Shown here: in pieces, positions 19,980 to 29,125 of the stretch | Layout: each line of letters starts with the position of its first letter | Numbering within the stretch: the stretch's first letter is position 1 | Assembly (NCBI RefSeq): GCF_016102005.1 | Contig: NZ_JACFPL010000001.1 | Span: 124,001-188,000, forward strand | Direction of reading: 5' to 3' | From: Bifidobacterium choladohabitans | Lineage (GTDB): Bacteria > Actinomycetota > Actinomycetes > Actinomycetales > Bifidobacteriaceae | Length of the DNA: 64,000 bases | Translations under genes and position numbers: made by a program | The notes under the pieces: model-generated | Told to the model about the DNA's origin: nothing | The model's database searches: none | The model's input: the letters and a program-made list of their open reading frames with translations, nothing else

Positions 19980-21052
19980 GCATAGGCAATCTGTCCTGGA
20001 GGTGGCCCTGGCTGCCGGTTCTGGCCTTGGTCCTGGCCCTGGCGTTCGGCCTGCTGGCCTACCGTATGGCACGTCGCGGCAAGCTGGATCAGGAACCGGG
20101 AGCACAGGTCTGGACCTTGGACAGCGACCTGGACACCGAAGAGGGCCATGAGGCACTGCGGCACTGGCGGCGACTGAACCGCTGCGCCGCAATCCTGCTC
20201 GCTCTGGCCCTGCTGATGGTTTTGAGCCTGGCCGCAAGGCCCGCCCGGGTCGATCGGACACTGGAGCAGGGGCACAACCGCGATATCGTTCTATGTCTGG
20301 ATGTGTCCGGCTCCACCCTGCCCTACGACCGGCAGGTGATCGCCTCCTACCTCGATCTGGTCCGCAACTTCCGGGGCGAACGCATGGCTCTGAGCATATT
20401 CAACTCCACCTCGCGCACCGTCTTCCCCCTGACCGACGACTACGAGATGATCACCGCCGAATTGAGCAAGGCACGACGGATCCTGGACGGGGTGCAGTCC
20501 CAGGACCGCATCGATGCCATGAGCGGACGACAGTACCAGGACATCAGCGACTGGCTGGAGGGCACGCAGAACCGCCGGGACACCACCTCGCTGATCGGCG
20601 ACGGGCTGGTGGGCTGCGCTGCACTCCTCCCACAATTCGCCCCCAAGGACCAGAGCGGATCGGCAAAGGCCGACCAACGGTCCAGCTCACTGGTCCTGGC
20701 CACCGATAACGTTGTCTCCGGCAAACCCACATACACCCTGGAGGAGGCACTCAAGCTGACCTCGGCCGCAGGAATCGCGGTGGACGGGCTCTATTCGGGA
20801 CCGGACCAGGGCAGCGAGGATGAGAGCACCCGGCAGATGCAGAGGCTGATCGAAGCCCGTGGCGGTATTTTCCTGCGACGTCAGGATGGAAACTCCATCA
20901 ACGCCTTGGTCCGCCGGATAGAGCATCGACACGGAGCCGACCCCCACCAGCAGGAGCAGTCCAGCCTGCTGGATGCACCCGGCTGGTGGACCCTGGCCCT
21001 GACCCTGGCGCTGTCGGGATATCTGCTCCTGGCCTGGAGGCTGAAGCGATGA
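19976..21052 (+). CDS. VWA-domain membrane protein (BatA/BatB-like), first copy
   Basis: A 358-residue protein with TM helices near the N-terminus (WLPVLALVLALAFGLLAYRM and ILLALALLMVLSLAARPARV), a VWA domain with an intact MIDAS DxSxS in IVLCLDVSGSTLPYDRQ (~residue 105), and a C-terminal TM (WTLALTLALSGYLLLAW). The VWA domain faces outside and binds a metal ion to grip partner proteins. The start ATG at 19976 overlaps the preceding stop (ATGA). It forms a tandem pair with the next gene. Confidence 0.92.
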   Translation: MSIGNLSWRWPWLPVLALVLALAFGLLAYRMARRGKLDQEPGAQVWTLDSDLDTEEGHEALRHWRRLNRCAAILLALALLMVLSLAARPARVDRTLEQGHNRDIVLCLDVSGSTLPYDRQVIASYLDLVRNFRGERMALSIFNSTSRTVFPLTDDYEMITAELSKARRILDGVQSQDRIDAMSGRQYQDISDWLEGTQNRRDTTSLIGDGLVGCAALLPQFAPKDQSGSAKADQRSSSLVLATDNVVSGKPTYTLEEALKLTSAAGIAVDGLYSGPDQGSEDESTRQMQRLIEARGGIFLRRQDGNSINALVRRIEHRHGADPHQQEQSSLLDAPGWWTLALTLALSGYLLLAWRLKR

Positions 21053-22077
21053 ACATACTCAAGTCCGTGACCTTTGAGCCTTCCCTGGGCTGGTTGGCCG
21101 GCGGCCTACTGGCGGGTCTGCTGCTGCTCCTGGCCATTGCGCTGGTCATCCATGGACTGCGCGAGGGTCGGGATACGGATGCCGACCGCTGGGCCCTGAC
21201 CCGACGCACTGCCATGGTCCTGATCCTGGCCCTCATGGTCATGACCCCCAGCACGGTCAGCAAGACCACCAATAAAGCCGTCAACGCCACTGATGTCTTC
21301 ATTGCGGTTGACGTGACCGGTTCCATGGCTGTCAAGGATGCCGGATATGGCGACCAGGAAGGAATCAGCCGACTGGAGGCGGCCCGGGCGGCCGTCCACG
21401 ACTTGACACGCATCTACCCCGATGCCTCCTTCTCGGCCTTGAGCTTCGGCGCCTCGGCCAGCGTCGATCTGCCCCTGACTCCCGACGTGCGGGCTGTGGA
21501 CAATTGGGCCAGGGGGCTGGCTACAGAGCCCACATCCAGGTCCGCCGGCTCCAGCCTGGATGCTCCACTGGATCGCCTGAGTCTGGTCATGAAGCAGACC
21601 AGGGATCGGCATCCCGACGACCGAATCCTGCTCTACCTGATCAGCGACGGCGAACAGACCGGACCCGATGAACGACGATCCTTCAGCGTTCTCAGGGAGG
21701 GATTAGACGATGCCTTTGTGCTGGGAACCGGCTCGGCCAAGGGCGGTATGGTGCCCTTGAGCTCCGATGTCGGCGGAAGCGATGCCGACAGCTGGGTGAC
21801 GGACCCCAAGACCGGGCAGCCGGGCATCTCCGCCATGGACCCGAAAACCCTCAAGGCCATTGCGGACGAGATGAGCGGCCACTACCAGTCCCTGGCCAAG
21901 GGAACCGCGGTAGATGAAGGAGCCACGGCTGCGGCTTCCAAGCGCTACCGGGTGACCAAGGTCGACCAGGTCAGCCAACATGTCACCCCGCTGGTCTGGC
22001 CGCTGGCCCTGGTGGAGCTGGTCCTGATCCTGATTGAGGCGGGGCTCTGGATCCGCACTTCGAGGAGACTGCTATGA
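21049..22077 (+). CDS. VWA-domain membrane protein (BatA/BatB-like), second copy
   Basis: A 342-residue protein: N-terminal TMs (GWLAGGLLAGLLLLLAIALV and TAMVLILALMVMTPS), a VWA domain with MIDAS-type DVFIAVDVTGSMAV (DxTxS, Thr replacing the first Ser), and a C-terminal TM (LVWPLALVELVLILIEAGLW) followed by a short basic tail. The start at 21049 overlaps the previous stop (ATGA); the longer open frame upstream has no homologous content. It is the paralogue of the preceding gene and probably pairs with it under MoxR control. Confidence 0.92.
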   Translation: MNILKSVTFEPSLGWLAGGLLAGLLLLLAIALVIHGLREGRDTDADRWALTRRTAMVLILALMVMTPSTVSKTTNKAVNATDVFIAVDVTGSMAVKDAGYGDQEGISRLEAARAAVHDLTRIYPDASFSALSFGASASVDLPLTPDVRAVDNWARGLATEPTSRSAGSSLDAPLDRLSLVMKQTRDRHPDDRILLYLISDGEQTGPDERRSFSVLREGLDDAFVLGTGSAKGGMVPLSSDVGGSDADSWVTDPKTGQPGISAMDPKTLKAIADEMSGHYQSLAKGTAVDEGATAAASKRYRVTKVDQVSQHVTPLVWPLALVELVLILIEAGLWIRTSRRLL

Positions 22078-22625
22078 ATAGGAAGTCCCGGCAAGGAGCA
22101 AGAGACGCAGGCCGCCTGCGAGTGCGCCTGATTTTGGCTGGCTTGGCCTTGATTGCAGCCCTGACCGGGGCCTGGGGCCTGATCAACGTCAAAGCCATCG
22201 CCACCTATAACGAAGGCACGCACACGTTGAGCACCAACGTTCGACAGGCCCAAAACCCCCAGGCCGATCCAGCATCCATCAAGGCCCTGCAGGACCAGGC
22301 CGAACATCTCTTCGCCCAGGTCGAACGGCCGGGACCCCTGATTCTGCCACAGACCAGACAGGCTGCCCAGGCCAACCGTGCTGCCAACGCTGCGCTGACC
22401 AGCCGCACGGAGCGTCTGCTCAAGAAGCAGAAGGCCGATAAGGCCCAGGACGGAAAGAACGAATCCGGAAAAGGGTCCTCTTCAGGACTGACCAAGCAGC
22501 AGGAGGCCGAGGTGGAGGATCTGCTCAAGCGCAATCAGCAACAGAGTGAACCGTCGACCTCCCCCACGCCGACAGGCAAGGCGGGCGACAACAAGGGTCA
22601 AGGGAAGAACGTCAAGCCTTGGTGA
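22074..22625 (+). CDS. Single-TM low-complexity protein ending the MoxR/VWA operon
   Basis: A 183-residue protein, unrecognised. A basic N-terminus (MNRKSRQGARDAGRLRVR) precedes one TM helix (LILAGLALIAALTGAWGL), then an extended hydrophilic, Lys/Gln/Ser/Pro-rich, likely coiled-coil and disordered tail. It begins in an ATGA overlap with the second VWA gene, so it is co-translated and probably works with the complex, perhaps as an extracytoplasmic spacer. No enzymatic motif is visible. Confidence 0.72.
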   Translation: MNRKSRQGARDAGRLRVRLILAGLALIAALTGAWGLINVKAIATYNEGTHTLSTNVRQAQNPQADPASIKALQDQAEHLFAQVERPGPLILPQTRQAAQANRAANAALTSRTERLLKKQKADKAQDGKNESGKGSSSGLTKQQEAEVEDLLKRNQQQSEPSTSPTPTGKAGDNKGQGKNVKPW

Positions 22626-22826
22626 CCGGCCCACACAACCTTTCGCGTGAGTCACTCCACCACCCTCTTTCCCAACAAATCGATTCCCATGCAGACGAAC
22701 GTCCCATGACTATCAGACCGACAGAATTAGCGGTAAATCCGTCCACAGCCAGATGAACCGGACCTCATTCGACCACATGGCCCTACGGGGATCATTTCAA
22801 GATGATTGCAATGTTGTAGTAGAGAC

Positions 22827-23153
22827 ATGTATAGGTCATCCTCGTCACTACCCACCCTGGGTCCCTTCCTCGAACAGCAATCCTTCCTGACTGATCCGGA
22901 AGAGGCCCAAACCTGCCCCTGTCATGCGAGAGCGGCCCGCTGCCGGGCCATGCTGTTCGATATGGCACGGCAGTCGCGAACCACTCTGGTCCATCTGAGT
23001 GAATTAGCCGACCAAGCTCTGAGGGTCGACTGGGAAGGCCGGGCTGCTGAGGCCTATAAGGCCCAGGTGCGGGCCATGGATGCCGTCTGCCAGGATCAGC
23101 GCATCCAGGCAGGCCGCACCCTGAACCTGATCGATCAAGAGATCCGGCCATGA
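22827..23153 (+). CDS. WXG100-like small helical protein
   Basis: A 108-residue protein without signal peptide or TM. The C-terminal part, LADQALRVDWEGRAAEAYKA, matches the W-x-G hairpin of the WXG100 fold (WEG, then AEAYK), flanked by helices. The N-terminal 40 residues hold a Cys-rich stretch (TCPCHARAARCRAM) not normal for the family. The ATG at 22827 is taken as start; an upstream TTG would add seven residues. The stop overlaps the start of the hydrolase gene (ATGA at 23150), suggesting a joint product as with WXG-partner/effector pairs. Assignment is by pattern only. Confidence 0.65.
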   Translation: MYRSSSSLPTLGPFLEQQSFLTDPEEAQTCPCHARAARCRAMLFDMARQSRTTLVHLSELADQALRVDWEGRAAEAYKAQVRAMDAVCQDQRIQAGRTLNLIDQEIRP

Positions 23154-24577
23154 AGCGGACCATCACCGCTGCCCCCGACGCCAACGGCTATACGCGCACC
23201 GAGCTGGACCACCTGACCGGCATGGCGGACAGGCTCAACCAAGCAGGTGGTGCCTTGGCCACCATGCAGTCCCAGTGGGTTCTGACCAATCAGGCCATCT
23301 GCAGAATCATGCCGGGGCTGCCTGCCCTCCCCTGCACCCAGGCTGCCGTGCCGCCGCCGGGTCATGCCCATCTGCCAATGGATCGGATGGTGTCCTTCTG
23401 CAGTGACCAGGCCCAGGCCTGCGAAGATCTGCGCACCCGGCTCCAGTCTGTGGCCGACCGACTGACCAAGGCCTACGGGCTGTACTCGCAAGCTGAATCG
23501 TTCATGGACCGGCTGATGAGCTCCCTGACCTCCAAGGCCCTGATCGTCTTTCAGCCTATTGCCCCGTTCATGCTGGGATCCGTCGGTTTAGGCCTGGGGG
23601 TGGCCAAACTGACCGGCCACCTGGATGCATCGCAATTCCAGGAATTTCTGGAAACCACAGCCAGCATCCAACAGCCCCTGCTGGCCGCCGTCGCATCCGG
23701 CCTGTCTTCAGACCACCATGATCCCATCGGCGGATTGGTTACCGGCCCGGGCCTTTTGATGCCTTTGATACTCGCTCATTTCCAGGGCGACCGAATCGCC
23801 ATGAATCCTGTTCAGCCGCAGGGCCAAGGATTGGGCGAGGCCCACGACATCGCCGGCGCTCTGCACAACCTGGAGATCCTGGGATCCTGCCGGGATGGCA
23901 TTCCCTACGCCACAGTCGCCGTACAGCGTTATCGGGAGGCCGACGGCAAGGACCACTGGCTGGTCTACATTCCCGGCACCAGCTCCCATCTGGACTCCCC
24001 CATCGGATGGGCCCAGAACATCCAGCTCATGAGCGACAAGGCTTCGGTGCGCGACAGGGCAGCCTCCCTGCGTCTGGTGGACCAGGCCATGCGTGATGCG
24101 GGAGTTCGCCCGGACGATCCGGTCAGCCTGGTAGGCCACTCCCAGGGTGGGATCGTGGCCGCAACCATGGCCTCGGATCTTTCGGACCGCTACAGTTTCG
24201 ATCACATCGTGACCGTCGGCTCGCCCATCGCCCATCGGAAAATACAGCCTGACACCTGGGTGACCAGCGTGGAGATGCGCGAAGAGCTGGTCTCCAGCCT
24301 TGATGGGGCCGACAACCCCTCTCGATCCAATCAGCTGACAGTCAGGGGACGAGCGGGCGGGCCTCCCCCTCCAGGTGGGACACAGACCGGCCGGACAGTG
24401 ACCACTGCCGGCCCCGGCAAGGAATCCACCCACGGCATGGCCTACCAGCAGGCGGCCTGGGCTGATGCCCGAGATCAGAACTCACCAGCAGTACGACGTC
24501 AGGACGACCACTTCGCCCATGCCATCGAGGGCGATCTGCAGGAGACCCGCTACTACCGTGGCAGGCTACGACGGTGA
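23150..24577 (+). CDS. Alpha/beta hydrolase with helical N-terminus (putative lipase/esterase)
   Basis: A 475-residue protein. Residues 1-~125 are helical with ESX-substrate-like character (LTGMADRLNQAGGALATMQS, DLRTRLQSVADRLTKAYGLY). A hydrophobic stretch (IAPFMLGSVGLGLGVAKLTG) follows. The C-terminal half is an alpha/beta hydrolase: WLVYIPGTSSHLDSPIGW (oxyanion strand) and the nucleophile elbow VSLVGHSQGGIVAATMAS (GHSQG, ~residue 330). A His near the C-terminus (for example in STHGMAYQ or DDHFAH) could complete the triad. It lacks an ordinary signal peptide. The start overlaps the WXG-like gene by ATGA. It may be an exported lipase/phospholipase; export is inference. Confidence 0.75.
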   Translation: MKRTITAAPDANGYTRTELDHLTGMADRLNQAGGALATMQSQWVLTNQAICRIMPGLPALPCTQAAVPPPGHAHLPMDRMVSFCSDQAQACEDLRTRLQSVADRLTKAYGLYSQAESFMDRLMSSLTSKALIVFQPIAPFMLGSVGLGLGVAKLTGHLDASQFQEFLETTASIQQPLLAAVASGLSSDHHDPIGGLVTGPGLLMPLILAHFQGDRIAMNPVQPQGQGLGEAHDIAGALHNLEILGSCRDGIPYATVAVQRYREADGKDHWLVYIPGTSSHLDSPIGWAQNIQLMSDKASVRDRAASLRLVDQAMRDAGVRPDDPVSLVGHSQGGIVAATMASDLSDRYSFDHIVTVGSPIAHRKIQPDTWVTSVEMREELVSSLDGADNPSRSNQLTVRGRAGGPPPPGGTQTGRTVTTAGPGKESTHGMAYQQAAWADARDQNSPAVRRQDDHFAHAIEGDLQETRYYRGRLRR

Positions 24578-24649
24578 GCGGGACACGCGGCCCCCCAGGA
24601 GCACCCATGCCGCTTCCTGCTGGTTGACCCGGTCGTCTAGGCTGGAGGC

Positions 24650-26095
24650 ATGAACCTGAGCCGAATCACCCCAGTCATCCCCCTCAATCCCCTGGACGGA
24701 CGTTACCGCAGACAGACCGCCGATCTGGTGGATTATCTGAGCGAGCCTGCCCTGAACCGCGAGCGCATGCGGGTCGAGGTCGAATGGATGATCATGCTGG
24801 CCAACGGCTACCAGGGCAACGGCCAGCACCCGGTCCTGCCAGGCGTAGAGCCTCTGACCGAGGCAGAACAGGCCTACCTGCGCGCCATACCCGAGGATTT
24901 CGACGCCGACGGCATCACCGAACTAGCAGGCATCGAAGCCCAGACCCACCACGATGTCAAAGCTGTGGAATATTACATCGACCGCCGCCTGGAGGCTGCA
25001 GCCACAGCCCTTGGCCCCGAGTCCCAACTCCCTAGGCTGACACCCCTGGTCCACTTCGCCTGTACCAGCGAGGACATCAACAACCTGGCCTATGCCCGCT
25101 GCATCCGAGGCGGGGTCGAGCAGGTCTGGCTCCCCAAGGCCACCCGGATCGAGAAGCATCTGGCAACCATGGCGGAGCAGTACCGGGATCTGCCCATGCT
25201 CGCCCTGACCCACGGCCAGCCGGCCACACCCACCACCCTGGGCAAGGAGATGGCGGTCTACGTCCATCGGCTGCACCGGCAGCTGGACCGAATCCACAAT
25301 CAGGACTATATGGGCAAGATGAATGGCGCCACCGGAACCTTTGGCGCCCATCTGGCCGCCCTGCCACAAGTGGATTGGATCAATCTGACCCGCACCTTCA
25401 TCGTGGAGCGGATGGGTCTGATCTGGAATCCACTGACAACCCAGATCGAGTCGCACGACTGGCAGGCCGAGCTCTTCAGCAACATCGCCCACCTGGGCCG
25501 GATCCTGCACAACCTGTCCGTGGATGTCTGGATGTACATATCCCGCGGCGTCTTCGCCCAGGAACCCGTCAAGGGCGCGACAGGATCCAGTACCATGCCC
25601 CACAAGGTCAACCCCATACGCTTCGAGAACGCCGAAGCCAATCTGGAGATCTCAGGAGCCCTGCTGGACACCCTGGCCACCACCCTGACCGAAACCCGCT
25701 GGCAGCGGGATCTGACCGACTCCACCACCCAGCGCAACATCGGTTCGGCCCTGGGATACAGCATGCTGGCTCTGGACAACCTGGACGGCGGACTGCAGAC
25801 CATCCACCCGGACAAGGCACTGATGGCCCGCGAGCTGGACAGCAACTGGGAGGTCCTGGGCGAGCCTATACAGACGGCCATGCGGGCCGCTGGACTGGCG
25901 GGACGTTCAGGCATGGATCATCCCTATGAGCAGGTCAAGGAGCTGATGCGGGGCAAGAGAATCGGACGGGAGGATGTCGAGCACTTCATCGATGGCTTGG
26001 ATTTGGACCGGGACACGGCCAGTCGGCTCAAGGCCTTGACGCCGGCAACCTACACAGGCGCAGCCGGAACCTTGGTGGACTTCGATCGCGACTGA
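24650..26095 (+). CDS. purB: Adenylosuccinate lyase
   Basis: A 481-residue purine-biosynthesis lyase of the fumarase/aspartase superfamily. The flexible signature loop SSTMPHKVNPIRFENAEANL (~residue 315) with its catalytic Ser is intact, as are TSEDINNLAYARC and ALTHGQPATPTTLGKEM. It cleaves SAICAR to AICAR and adenylosuccinate to AMP, releasing fumarate. The start MNLSRITPVIPLNPLDGRYR is canonical for the PurB form that retains NPLDGRY. It is followed after 2 bp by the large membrane protein. Confidence 0.97.
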   Translation: MNLSRITPVIPLNPLDGRYRRQTADLVDYLSEPALNRERMRVEVEWMIMLANGYQGNGQHPVLPGVEPLTEAEQAYLRAIPEDFDADGITELAGIEAQTHHDVKAVEYYIDRRLEAAATALGPESQLPRLTPLVHFACTSEDINNLAYARCIRGGVEQVWLPKATRIEKHLATMAEQYRDLPMLALTHGQPATPTTLGKEMAVYVHRLHRQLDRIHNQDYMGKMNGATGTFGAHLAALPQVDWINLTRTFIVERMGLIWNPLTTQIESHDWQAELFSNIAHLGRILHNLSVDVWMYISRGVFAQEPVKGATGSSTMPHKVNPIRFENAEANLEISGALLDTLATTLTETRWQRDLTDSTTQRNIGSALGYSMLALDNLDGGLQTIHPDKALMARELDSNWEVLGEPIQTAMRAAGLAGRSGMDHPYEQVKELMRGKRIGREDVEHFIDGLDLDRDTASRLKALTPATYTGAAGTLVDFDRD

Positions 26096-26097
26096 CC

Positions 26098-28569
26098 ATG
26101 ACCCCGTCCCAGTCGACCATAACCCCCGAGGACACCGATTCCGCCGATCCCGTCAAGGCGGATCAGGTCGTCATCCGGGACACCCCGCCCCAACGGGTCC
26201 ACGATGCCGAGGATCTGCTGCGAGCCTTGGCTGCTCTGATCCTGGGAATCCTGGTTACCCTGGCGGCTGTCTATCTGAAGGGCATAGCGGCCGGGGTCGA
26301 ATCGGACATGCGCCAGGCCGGCAATGCCATGGACTGGCTCATGGACGTACCTACCGCCTTCCTCCAGCAGGCAGTGACCGTGACCGTGGTCCTGACCGTG
26401 ATTGTCCACCTGCTGGTCAACAGGGAATGGATCCAGGCCATCACCGCCCCCCTGGCCATGTTCCTAGGGTTCGGGCTGGTCATGCTGACCTCCAACCTGA
26501 TTCTGAAGGCGGGCAACCCGACCTTGATTGCCTCATTCAGCTCCCAGAACGCCATAGGGTCACCCGTCCTGCTTCCCGACTTCTATGCCGGTCTGGCTGC
26601 CTTCCTGAGCGCAGCAGGACCCCGTCGCTTGCGCAGCTCGGTCAAGTGGGGATGGAACGCCCTATATATTGTGGCCGTCATCATGGTCGCCATATCCTCC
26701 AACTCGGCCAGCGGGGTTCTGGTTTCGCTGATTCTGGGACGGATCATGGGCATGGTCGTCCGATACCTGGCGGGCACACAGAACAAGGGCGCCTGGGGAC
26801 AGGGAGTGGTACAGGCCATAGCATCCATCGGCATCCAAACCGCCAGTCTGGAACGTCAGGATCCAAGTCTGGATGCCGATGGCCAGCCCCTGCCTGCCCT
26901 CGCCGACGACCTTATCGAGGCCTCCCGCATCTACAGAGCCCAGGACAGGGATGGCCGCACCTACACGGTGTCGGTCATGGACGGTCAGCTGCACACCATG
27001 GGCTATCTGATGCAGCTCTGGCAGTGGATCAAGCTGTCCGGAGTCTCCATGCGCCGGGACCGGTCGGTCAGAAACTCCATGCAGCACCACATGGCCATGC
27101 TGGCTGAACTGCGGGACCTGGGGCTGACCGCCCTGCACCCCTATGGCCTGGCGGAGAGCGCGGAATCCTCAATTCTGGTCCTGGAGGATGACGTCCACCT
27201 TCGGCCCCTGGAACCTGGAAGCCTGGACACGGACAGGGCCAAGCAGCTGATGGACTACCTCCGCCGCGCCAACGATCGCGGCTTTACACACCGCCGCATC
27301 CGCCCGGAGACTCTGGCCATGGACCAGTCGGGCTCCATGGTCATCGCCGGCTGGGAGAACGGCGACAGCGCCAGCTCCCAAGCCAACATCGCCCTGGACC
27401 GCATCCAGCTTCTGGCCCTGGTTGCCACGATGATCGGCGTGGACCAAGCCATCGAGGCCGCCCGTGCCTCCTGGGGGGTCAAGACCCTGGCCGGACTGTC
27501 GCCCTTCTGCCAGATGGTGGCCATTCCCTCACAGACCCAGTCCCTGCCCGGCTGGGATCGGCAGATTCTGGCAGACCTTCGCAAACAGCTGCGGGCTCTG
27601 GCTCCACCTGAGTCGGTGGCGGAGACCGGCCAGGTGACCCTTTCCCGCTTCAGCCTGCGAAGCTTCGTGGCCCTGGCCCTCTTGGTGGTGGCAGTGGCGG
27701 TCATCATCACCCAGTTCAACCTGCCCCAGGTCATCAGCGCCGTCCGCAACGCCAACCCTTGGATGGCCGGACTCTCCTTCCTGCTGGGGTCACTGTCCTG
27801 GGTGGGCTGCGCCATCACCCTGGGAGTCTTCATCGACCCGGCCAAACGCGACTTCAAGGGCATCTTCCTGTCCCAGGTCGCCTCCTCGTTCACCTCGGTC
27901 TCCATGCCCGCAGGGGTGGGGCCGGCCTTCGTCAACCTGCAGTTCCTGCGGCGGGACGGTTACGACAACACCATGGCCACGGCCATCATGAGCGCCGTGG
28001 TGGCAGTTCAGTTCGCAACCACCTTCTGTCTGCTGATCGTCATTGGGCTGTTCACAGGGCGCAACACCCTATCCGGGATGATCCCCACCAACACCCTGGT
28101 CATCGTCATCGGGACGGTCGCCATCATCGCTTCCCTGATCATGGCCATCCCATACACACGGCGGCTGGTCATGGAACGGCTGATGCCCATCGTGGCCTCC
28201 TACGCCCGCCACCTTGTGGAGATTCTGACCCAGCCCAGGCAGCTGGTGGTGGCCGTGCTTGGGGCCGTGCTGCAGTCAGCCGCCCTGGGCATGAGTTTCT
28301 GGGCCGCCCTGATGGCCTTCGGATGCAGGACCAACGTGTTCGAGACCACCTTCGTCTTCCTCCTGGCCAACACACTAGGCTCGGCCGTCCCCACCCCCGG
28401 CGGCCTGGGGGCCATAGAGGCAGTGCTCTTCTCCGCCTTCCGCCTGGCAGGTGTTCCCTCGGGCGTGGCCATATCGGCCACCCTGGTCTTCCGGGTGGCC
28501 ACCTACTGGCTACGCATCCCCCTGGGAGCCCTGGCCATGCGCTGGTTGAGCAGCCATAATCGCATCTGA
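26098..28569 (+). CDS. Large UPF0104-type membrane protein with kinase-like middle domain
   Basis: An 823-residue protein in three parts. The N-terminal region has several TM helices (LLRALAALILGILVTLAAVY, VTVTVVLTVIVHLLV, LIASFSSQNAIGSPVLLPDF, ALYIVAVIMVAIS). The middle ~250 residues resemble a degenerate protein-kinase/APH fold (SILVLEDDVHLRPLEPGSLD, GFTHRRIRPETLAMDQSGSM) in which RRIRPETLAM aligns with a catalytic-loop-like HxDLxxxN but lacks the Asp. The C-terminal ~300 residues are a lysylphosphatidylglycerol-synthase-TM/UPF0104 membrane domain (SVSMPAGVGPAFVNLQFLRR, TLGSAVPTPGGLGAIEAVLF). Such proteins are suspected lipid-linked flippases or polymer transporters. Function here is unproven. 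Confidence 0.82.
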   Translation: MTPSQSTITPEDTDSADPVKADQVVIRDTPPQRVHDAEDLLRALAALILGILVTLAAVYLKGIAAGVESDMRQAGNAMDWLMDVPTAFLQQAVTVTVVLTVIVHLLVNREWIQAITAPLAMFLGFGLVMLTSNLILKAGNPTLIASFSSQNAIGSPVLLPDFYAGLAAFLSAAGPRRLRSSVKWGWNALYIVAVIMVAISSNSASGVLVSLILGRIMGMVVRYLAGTQNKGAWGQGVVQAIASIGIQTASLERQDPSLDADGQPLPALADDLIEASRIYRAQDRDGRTYTVSVMDGQLHTMGYLMQLWQWIKLSGVSMRRDRSVRNSMQHHMAMLAELRDLGLTALHPYGLAESAESSILVLEDDVHLRPLEPGSLDTDRAKQLMDYLRRANDRGFTHRRIRPETLAMDQSGSMVIAGWENGDSASSQANIALDRIQLLALVATMIGVDQAIEAARASWGVKTLAGLSPFCQMVAIPSQTQSLPGWDRQILADLRKQLRALAPPESVAETGQVTLSRFSLRSFVALALLVVAVAVIITQFNLPQVISAVRNANPWMAGLSFLLGSLSWVGCAITLGVFIDPAKRDFKGIFLSQVASSFTSVSMPAGVGPAFVNLQFLRRDGYDNTMATAIMSAVVAVQFATTFCLLIVIGLFTGRNTLSGMIPTNTLVIVIGTVAIIASLIMAIPYTRRLVMERLMPIVASYARHLVEILTQPRQLVVAVLGAVLQSAALGMSFWAALMAFGCRTNVFETTFVFLLANTLGSAVPTPGGLGAIEAVLFSAFRLAGVPSGVAISATLVFRVATYWLRIPLGALAMRWLSSHNRI

Positions 28570-28737
28570 GGAACCTTCGGGCAGTCCCAATCCCGACGGC
28601 CTCAAAAATCGCGTGGTGAAATGTCGAAAACCCCCGGAAAATGCGGTGTTTGGGCCTAATCTGCGCTAATATCAGTCATTGACCGTTGGGCTTTCCCCAA
28701 ATCAAGCAGTGGGAGGCCCCCGAAAGAAGGATGTTCT

Positions 28738-29025
28738 ATGGCATACAACAAGTCTGATCTCGTTTCGAAGATTGCACAGAAGTCCAACCTGACCAAGGCT
28801 CAGGCGGAAGCTGCTGTCAACGCCTTCCAGGATGTCTTCGTCGAGGCCATGAAGTCCGGTGAGGGTCTGAAGCTGACCGGTCTGTTCTCGGCCGAGCGTG
28901 TCAAGCGTGCCGCCCGTACCGGACGCAACCCCCGCACCGGTGAGACCATCAAGATTCCGGCCAGCTATGGCGTGCGCATCTCTGCTGGCTCGCTGCTGAA
29001 GAAGGCCGTCACCAACAAGAAGTGA
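28738..29025 (+). CDS. hup: HU family DNA-binding protein
   Basis: A 95-residue histone-like protein: MAYNKSDLVSKIAQKSNLTK, the DNA-arm segment RAARTGRNPRTGETIKIPAS, and a Lys-rich end KKAVTNKK. It bends and compacts DNA as a dimer. AGAAGG precedes the ATG. It is monocistronic, with its own terminator directly after. A -10-like TAATAT occurs at about 28667, but a matching -35 was not found. Confidence 0.96.
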   Translation: MAYNKSDLVSKIAQKSNLTKAQAEAAVNAFQDVFVEAMKSGEGLKLTGLFSAERVKRAARTGRNPRTGETIKIPASYGVRISAGSLLKKAVTNKK

Positions 29026-29040
29026 AACCAGCCTTTCCGC

Positions 29041-29085
29041 AAGGGCCCCGACATCCATCCACGGATGCCGGGGCCCTTCCTTTTA
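29041..29085 (+). terminator. Rho-independent terminator of hup
   Basis: AAGGGCCCCG-ACATCC pairs with GGATG-CCGGGGCCCTT (a long GC stem around a short loop), then CCTTTTAC. It begins about 15 bp after the hup stop and separates it from the convergent pafA. Confidence 0.9.
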
Positions 29086-29125
29086 CAGCAAGACCTGACG
29101 GATGATCAGCAGTGCAAACCGGACC

